Below, piece after piece: positions 6,020 to 9,588 of a stretch of DNA of 9,588 nt. A model generated the notes under the pieces. That model was not told the origin of the DNA. It made no database searches and saw nothing but the letters and a program-made list of their open reading frames with translations. The position numbers were made by a program, and so were the translations under genes. The DNA comes from DASUEB01 sp036275295 (GTDB taxonomy: Bacteria > Bacteroidota > Bacteroidia > Flavobacteriales_D > Luteibaculaceae), in NCBI GenBank assembly GCA_036275295.1, contig DASUEB010000054.1, forward strand, positions 1 to 9,588. The letters are read 5' to 3'. Within the stretch, counting starts at the first letter, position 1, and each line of letters opens with the position of its first letter.

Positions 6020-7651
6020 TTACGGATTGATGCTCAGCTTGGCTTGGTGAATAAGACTCTCACCCGAGCGGATGGTAACCCCATACACCCCTGCAGGAAA
6101 AAGGAAGGTATCGATTTTTATCGTGTTCTTGCCTTGAACGCTGGTGAAAGGGATGTCGGCTACCTGACGGCCCAACTGATCGTGGATGCTCAGCGTAAGC
6201 TCTTGGCCCGCAGTCGATTCGAAATGGACCTCGGTGTAGGTGCTGGCAGGGTTTGGCGCTAGGCGGGCGGGAGCCAGTTTCGACGTTTCGAACACACCGG
6301 TGCTGTTGCCCAGAAACTCGCTTCGCGAGAACACCAAAGTGGCATCTCGGTTAAAGATGATATTCTGTCCGGCAGCGTCCTGCTGAACAGCGGTGTTGAG
6401 CAGTCCACAGCGCTGCATCGACATAAAGCCGTATTTGCAATCGGGAGTAAAGGTGATGCCCGTTGGCTCAGCCCCACTGATATTTCCGGTGGGCTCGGGT
6501 GTTGAAGTGGGAGTGCCCATAAACAGACGAATGTTGGGATTGCTGGTGCTGTGCGAGGCTCCAATAACCCAAACATGGAATTTTTCGCCGTCTTCGGTAA
6601 CCCATAAGTTGCCGTCGCAGTCAAAAACCAAGTTGTCGCATTTCTCGAACAGATATGGGGTTGAACCGTTGGCGTGGTTGATGAGGTATTCGCCACGTGC
6701 GGCGTAGGTTTCAAAGGCAGCTACGCCCTCTCCTGTATCTTCCAGGCGGTAAATATTTCCAGGCGATGTGGCAGCGAAGTAGATCTTGCCATCGGGTCCT
6801 ACCTCTACATCTTCAATGCGGCGGAAATTGGTTGCATTGACGTTGGCAGCTTGTGTCTGCACCGTGTTGCATTGTTCGGGGGTGTCGTTTTGCAATTGAA
6901 CCCAACGGCCAGTAGCTGAAAAATTGTCGCCATTGGCTGAGTCCATAACCAAGACAAATAGCTTACCAGCGCCGAGTTTTTCGGGTTGATCAGCCACAAA
7001 TTTGTAGAGGTAACCAAAACCACCGTCATCAGCGCCTTGATACACTCGAATACGGTCGGGATGAACCACCACATTCTCGTGTTTTAATCGACCCAATTTC
7101 CACAGTTTGTCGGGTTGTCCGTCGCCATCCTGATCAACCACGGTACCGCTTACGGGATCTATTTCGGTGTTCCATCCCAAATCTACATAGCCATCCTGAT
7201 TTAGGTCGGGAAATTGATCGTAGGTCTCTTCTGATGTGATAGAGGTACCCCAGGGTGTGGTGCCGCCAGAGCAGTTAAATCCGCTACCGCCTAAAAGAAG
7301 AAAATTAACGTTTTTCGACGATAGAATGTCCCAGGTTTGGGTGGCAGGGTTGAGCTCAATTTCCAGTACGGTTACACCTCCGGGAACTACTTCGTGGTTG
7401 ATGCAGAGGTAGCCGCTGGTTGAGCTGCCGTTTTTAGGTACAAAGCCGGTGAAATCGGGAAAAACCTGAGCGACGCTCAAGTCGGGCAAGATGATTCCGG
7501 TTTGGATCAGTACCTGAAAAGCGTGCGAGCTAGGCATTACCACACGTTGGGTTTGTGCTTGGGGCTCGATGCTTAAAAATTCGCCAATTTGTTGGGCTCT
7601 TAACCCGGTGAAAGCCATCGCAATGGCTCCTGCTAGTAATACTTTCTTCAC
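6020..7651 (-). CDS. T9SS-secreted PhoX-like (DUF839) phosphatase
   Basis: This is a 543-aa protein. The signal peptide MKKVLLAGAIAMAFTGLRA is cleaved before QQIG. PhoX/DUF839 landmarks occur in order: 'NCSGGTTPWGTSITSEE' (126-142), with the Cys and Glu pair expected to bind the Fe/Ca cofactor; 'GRLKHENVVV' (187-196); 'RRIEDVEVGPDGKIYFAAT' (277-295); 'FDCDGNLWVTED' (343-354); 'EPTGITFTPD' (395-404). Between them lie two acidic Asp-rich loops, 'DLNQDGYVD' (149-157) and 'DQDGDGQPD' (173-181), which look like extra calcium-binding loops. Residues ~462-543 are a type A T9SS sorting domain ('LAPNPAS', 'DQLGRQVADI', 'FPAGVYGVTI'). Family function is hydrolysis of phosphate esters outside the cell, releasing phosphate. 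Activity is inferred; some DUF839 members may have other roles. It stands alone, with 251 bp upstream to the next gene's stop. Confidence 0.88.
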   Translation of the reverse strand: MKKVLLAGAIAMAFTGLRAQQIGEFLSIEPQAQTQRVVMPSSHAFQVLIQTGIILPDLSVAQVFPDFTGFVPKNGSSTSGYLCINHEVVPGGVTVLEIELNPATQTWDILSSKNVNFLLLGGSGFNCSGGTTPWGTSITSEETYDQFPDLNQDGYVDLGWNTEIDPVSGTVVDQDGDGQPDKLWKLGRLKHENVVVHPDRIRVYQGADDGGFGYLYKFVADQPEKLGAGKLFVLVMDSANGDNFSATGRWVQLQNDTPEQCNTVQTQAANVNATNFRRIEDVEVGPDGKIYFAATSPGNIYRLEDTGEGVAAFETYAARGEYLINHANGSTPYLFEKCDNLVFDCDGNLWVTEDGEKFHVWVIGASHSTSNPNIRLFMGTPTSTPEPTGNISGAEPTGITFTPDCKYGFMSMQRCGLLNTAVQQDAAGQNIIFNRDATLVFSRSEFLGNSTGVFETSKLAPARLAPNPASTYTEVHFESTAGQELTLSIHDQLGRQVADIPFTSVQGKNTIKIDTFLFPAGVYGVTIRSGESLIHQAKLSINP

Positions 7652-7667
7652 AATCTTCCGTTTTGCC

Positions 7668-7675
7668 GCGAAAGT
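7668..7675 (-). promoter_or_regulatory. Candidate -7 box of the PhoX-like gene
   Basis: On the minus strand TACTTTCG lies 16 bases before the ATG at 7651 and matches TAnnTTTG with one mismatch. No clear TTTG stands at -33. A 10-bp palindrome, CGCAATTGCG (7870-7879), sits further upstream near the DUF2490 stop; its role is unknown. No gene is seen in 7652-7902. Confidence 0.35.
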
Positions 7676-7902
7676 AGGGGCTGAGTTTTACGTCTTTTTT
7701 ATGCCTTTGTTACGGAAAAGAGCATCTATACCCCAGGTCTGTTAAGAAAAGGTTTTGTGTGCTAGTGATTGAGCTGTGCTTTGGAAATAGGCGATATTCA
7801 GGGGTGAAAAATAGGGAACCTGAGGGTTGGAATGGCTTTGGAGTTTGGGTTTTCTCATTACCACCCAAGCGCAATTGCGTTACACTTCAATAGAGGAGTG
7901 GG

Positions 7903-8697
7903 TCAATCCGCTTGAATGGGTTTGGACTTTTGTTCTATGGTTAAATAGGCATTTACAATGAAGCCGGAGTTGTATTGAAAGGCATCGCGCTGGTTAATAG
8001 ATCGCCCGTATTGAAGGGTTTGATTGAGATAGCCGGCCTCAACGGTTAGAAAATCGCTCCATTTTCTTCCCAACAGCAAACCGATCCGATTTTGATCAAA
8101 TACATTGTTATTGACTTGGCGTCCAAATCCGATAAAAAGTTCATCATAAGCCGCCACATAGGTTGTTTTATGGGTTTCAGGATGGGTGTGCAAGGGGTAT
8201 TTTAGTCTGACGAGGTAGCGTGCCCGATGAAGCAAGGGATAGCTAGTTTCGCGGCTGTCGCTTGCAAGGGCATATCGACCCACAAAACGCTGTTCGAGCA
8301 TAAACCGATGCGAGAGCTCCAATGGACCCTCGCGGTGAGTGAGCTGCGCCATCTGAAATAAGCGATGTTCGGTAAACGCCTTACCCATTCCGTTGATGGG
8401 ATATTCCCCATAAGAGAACGTTTCAACCCATGCCCCACCGGCACGCAACAAAACACTGGGTTTTGGTTGATAATTGACGCCGTATCTCAACAGACTCTGC
8501 TGCCAGTGCTGCACCCAATTGGCCCGCCGCCACTGATATTCGGTATGTATACCCCACGACTTGCCCAGTTTGAAATTCCCAAAATAATTGATCCACCCTA
8601 TGGTATTATATGTACTAAGGCGACTACTTTGCCCTGAAAGCGAGAAGGAAAGTGTCAAAAACACTCCTGTGAATACAAGTAACATTCTGTGACGCAT
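7903..8697 (-). CDS. DUF2490 outer-membrane beta-barrel protein
   Basis: This is a 264-aa protein. The signal peptide MRHRMLLVFTGVFLTLSFSLSG is followed by QSSRLS. The body is a series of amphipathic strands in DUF2490 order: 'GWINYFGNFKLGKSWGIHTEYQWRR' (34-58, shared N-terminal strand pair), 'ELSHRFMLEQRFVGR' (strand plus 'E-x-R' motif), 'HRARYLVRLKYPL', 'AAYDELFIGFG', 'FDQNRIGLLLGRKWS', and a last 'VEAGYLNQ' followed by closing strands. The fold predicts an outer-membrane barrel; family function is unknown. A second ATG at codon 5 is possible, but the -7 box (see 8702-8709) fits the first. The gene is monocistronic: a wide gap separates it from PhoX and repeats lie upstream. Confidence 0.85.
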   Translation of the reverse strand: MRHRMLLVFTGVFLTLSFSLSGQSSRLSTYNTIGWINYFGNFKLGKSWGIHTEYQWRRANWVQHWQQSLLRYGVNYQPKPSVLLRAGGAWVETFSYGEYPINGMGKAFTEHRLFQMAQLTHREGPLELSHRFMLEQRFVGRYALASDSRETSYPLLHRARYLVRLKYPLHTHPETHKTTYVAAYDELFIGFGRQVNNNVFDQNRIGLLLGRKWSDFLTVEAGYLNQTLQYGRSINQRDAFQYNSGFIVNAYLTIEQKSKPIQAD

Positions 8698-8701
8698 GGT
8701 G

Positions 8702-8709
8702 CGAAGGTA
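8702..8709 (-). promoter_or_regulatory. -7 box directly before the DUF2490 start
   Basis: On the minus strand TACCTTCG lies four bases before the ATG at 8697 and fits TAnnTTTG with one mismatch. If used, the mRNA would start at the start codon, as suggested for the ATP-cone operon. The -33 region would fall inside the 7-bp-period repeat array (8714-8762), and no TTTG is seen there. Confidence 0.4.
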
Positions 8710-8713
8710 AATA

Positions 8714-8762
8714 GATGAGTAGTTAATAGTGAGTAGTTAATAGTGAATAGTTAATAGTTACA
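8714..8762 (+). repeat. Heptamer tandem array 1 (AGT-T/G-A-A/G-T type)
   Basis: Seven consecutive 7-bp units run through GATGAGT, AGTTAAT, AGTGAGT, AGTTAAT, AGTGAAT, AGTTAAT, AGTTACA. Alternating units also make a 14-bp repeat, GAGTAGTTAATAGT, present twice exactly (8717-8730, 8731-8744) and once with one change (8745-8758). The array lies just upstream of the DUF2490 start and could affect its -33 region or act as a slippage-prone spacer. Confidence 0.8.
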
Positions 8763-8938
8763 GGAGCACCTCATGGGCAGGTGATCGATTTTTGGGGCTA
8801 GAGATGGGTGTAATTGACTTATGACGAGTTAAATGTCAATTCATCTTTCGCTGGAGCCGAACGGTGGTCAGGATGGTATACAAACCTTCCTGCATTAAAG
8901 GTCTTCAAAAGCCCTCATTCTCAAGACGCCCTCACGTA
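8763..8938. other. Intergenic stretch with small inverted repeats, no gene seen
   Basis: No convincing gene is present. A short inverted repeat, CACCT (8767-8771) with AGGTG (8779-8783), is followed after six bases by a T run. TTGAC (8814-8818) recurs inverted as GTCAA shortly after. An ORF starting at 8814 has no recognisable content and runs into the downstream repeats, so it is not called. Confidence 0.4.
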
Positions 8939-9028
8939 TCACCAGCCGAAGCCTCGACCTCGACAAACTTTTAATCGCCGCAGCCATGACCTAGACAAGC
9001 TCGGTCACCTGGCGAAGGCTGGTATCAC
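8939..9028 (+). repeat. Long REP-like unit, copy 1 (90-bp direct repeat)
   Basis: This 90-bp segment recurs at 9108-9197 with only two differences. It begins CAGCCGAAGC (8943-8952) and ends GCGAAGGCTG (9012-9021), so its ends carry CAGCC and the inverted GGCTG. Between them lie 59 bp. The unit ends GGTATCAC, and this TATCAC motif recurs after every unit. Confidence 0.85.
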
Positions 9029-9029
9029 C

Positions 9030-9105
9030 CCTCGTCAGCCGAAGCTTTAGCGAAGGCTGGTATCACTCCTCGTCAGCCGAAGCTTCAGCGAAGGCTGGTA
9101 TCACC
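9030..9105 (+). repeat. Two short 38-bp REP-like units in tandem
   Basis: Units at 9030-9067 and 9068-9105 differ at two positions. Each has the form CCTCGT-CAGCCGAAGC-TTTA or TTCA-GCGAAGGCTG-GTATCAC. They have the same two ends as the 90-bp units but only 4 bp between them instead of 59 bp. Each can form a hairpin from CAGCC and GGCTG. Confidence 0.85.
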
Positions 9106-9107
9106 TT

Positions 9108-9197
9108 TCACCAGCCGAAGCCTCGACCTCGACAAGCTTTTAATCGCCGCAGCCATGACCTAGACAAGCTCGGTCACCTAGCGAAGGCTGGTATCAC
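9108..9197 (+). repeat. Long REP-like unit, copy 2 (90-bp direct repeat)
   Basis: Second copy of the segment at 8939-9028, 169 bp downstream, 88 of 90 bases identical. CAGCCGAAGC lies at 9112-9121 and GCGAAGGCTG at 9181-9190. The left edge of copy 1 (ACGTATCACCAGCC) and the right edge of copy 2 read in reverse (ACGTGATACCAGCC) agree at 11 of 14 positions, so the whole cluster has imperfect inverted ends. Its last bases grade into the next tandem array. Confidence 0.85.
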
Positions 9198-9254
9198 GTT
9201 TCACAAATCACGTATCACATATCACGTATCACATATCACGTTTCACGTTTCACA
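9192..9254 (+). repeat. Heptamer tandem array 2 (TATCAC-G/A type)
   Basis: Nine consecutive 7-bp units, TATCACG, TTTCACA, AATCACG, TATCACA, TATCACG, TATCACA, TATCACG, TTTCACG, TTTCACA, fill 63 bp exactly. The first unit overlaps the TATCAC tail of the last REP-like unit, suggesting the array grew out of it. The array runs directly into the truncated VOC gene. Confidence 0.85.
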
Positions 9255-9256
9255 GG

Positions 9257-9514
9257 CCCTATGCCTATTTGCCTGCCGAACCCTCATCGGGTGGTTTTGG
9301 AGGCGCCATAGGCTTTGGCGAGAACTTTGTTCCGGCCCTCAACGGCACCATCATCTACCTCGATGGCGGCAACGACCTCTCCATTCCCCTGAGCCGCGTG
9401 GAACCGGCGGGCGGAAAAATCGTATTAACCAAAACCGCCATCGGACCCAATGGTTTTATAGCCCTGTTTATTGATACCGAAGGCAACAAGGTAGGATTTC
9501 ATTCGATGGGTTAA
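9257..9514 (+). pseudogene. VOC-family (glyoxalase-fold) protein, N-terminal half missing
   Basis: About 85 codons match the second half of small VOC proteins (glyoxalase/bleomycin-resistance/dioxygenase superfamily, usually 120-130 aa): 'AYLPAEPSSGGFGGAIG', 'NGTIIYLDGGNDL', 'LSRVEPAGGKIVLTKTAIG' and the terminal 'GFIALFIDTEGNKVGFHSM'. The first ~45 residues, with the opening 'WFEI-x-V-x-D...A-x-x-FY' strand and helix, are absent. Upstream in this frame lies only the TATCAC array, with a TAG at 9179-9181 and no ATG; the first possible start is a TTG at 9269. The fragment cannot make the full paired beta-alpha-beta-beta-beta modules alone. I infer that repeat expansion or rearrangement removed the 5' end. 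Confidence 0.7.
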
Positions 9515-9548
9515 GCCCTTCGACAACACACCTCGTACCCCCTAGCCC

Positions 9549-9581
9549 ATGTGCCATCGACTGCGATGGCACATTTTTTTT
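9549..9581 (+). terminator. Intrinsic terminator after the VOC fragment
   Basis: ATGTGCCATCG (9549-9559) pairs perfectly with CGATGGCACAT (9564-9574) around ACTG, with T continuing to 9581. It ends 67 bases after the VOC stop and is presumably a remnant of the original transcript's end. Confidence 0.88.
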
Positions 9582-9588
9582 GAATCGA

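Noticed and set aside
8814..9050. Plus-strand 78-aa ORF between the DUF2490 gene and the VOC fragment.
   Set aside because: It runs into the REP-like repeats, shows no family features and lacks a convincing ribosome site; most likely chance.
8939..9197. CRISPR array.
   Set aside because: Repeats are not evenly spaced, no unique spacers of constant length occur, and no cas genes are nearby.

Overview
The window looks like chromosomal DNA from a member of the Bacteroidota, most likely a Flavobacteriales/Cryomorphaceae-like lineage (the rank below phylum is a guess). Two proteins end in type IX secretion (T9SS) sorting domains. There is a DUF2490 outer-membrane barrel and a RiPP precursor with a Bacteroidota-type leader. 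Several start regions carry TAnnTTTG-like -7 boxes, and signal peptides are cleaved before Gln.

Left part (1-3245): the 5' end of an IS1380-family transposase runs off the left edge, and a probable IS terminus lies at about 291. Next comes an AT-rich pair of plus-strand genes overlapping by 4 bp: a lipoprotein of unknown function (540/582-1541) and a T9SS-secreted beta-propeller-like protein (1538-3067). The lipoprotein's signal peptide is interrupted by an in-frame TAA at 573-575. A perfect terminator-like hairpin lies inside the signal-peptide codons of the second gene.

Middle part (3246-5869): an overlapping minus-strand pair encodes an ATP-cone/PD-(D/E)xK nuclease-like protein and a metallo-beta-lactamase/beta-CASP RNase-like protein. 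Divergent from it is a 75-aa ORF (5557-5784) resembling a pinensin-type lanthipeptide precursor, with its own strong terminator and no modification enzyme in the window. This is the best candidate for something undescribed.

Right part (6020-9588): minus-strand genes encode a T9SS-secreted PhoX/DUF839 phosphatase-like protein and a DUF2490 outer-membrane protein. Then comes a repeat-rich stretch of about 540 bp. It holds two different 7-bp-period tandem arrays, four nested REP-like units (two long, two short), and a VOC (glyoxalase-fold) gene lacking its N-terminal half, which ends at a strong terminator. Apart from the two overlapping pairs, the genes look individually transcribed. The RNase/nuclease pair suggests nucleic-acid processing, PhoX suggests phosphate scavenging outside the cell, and the two ends of the window show mobile-element and repeat activity.
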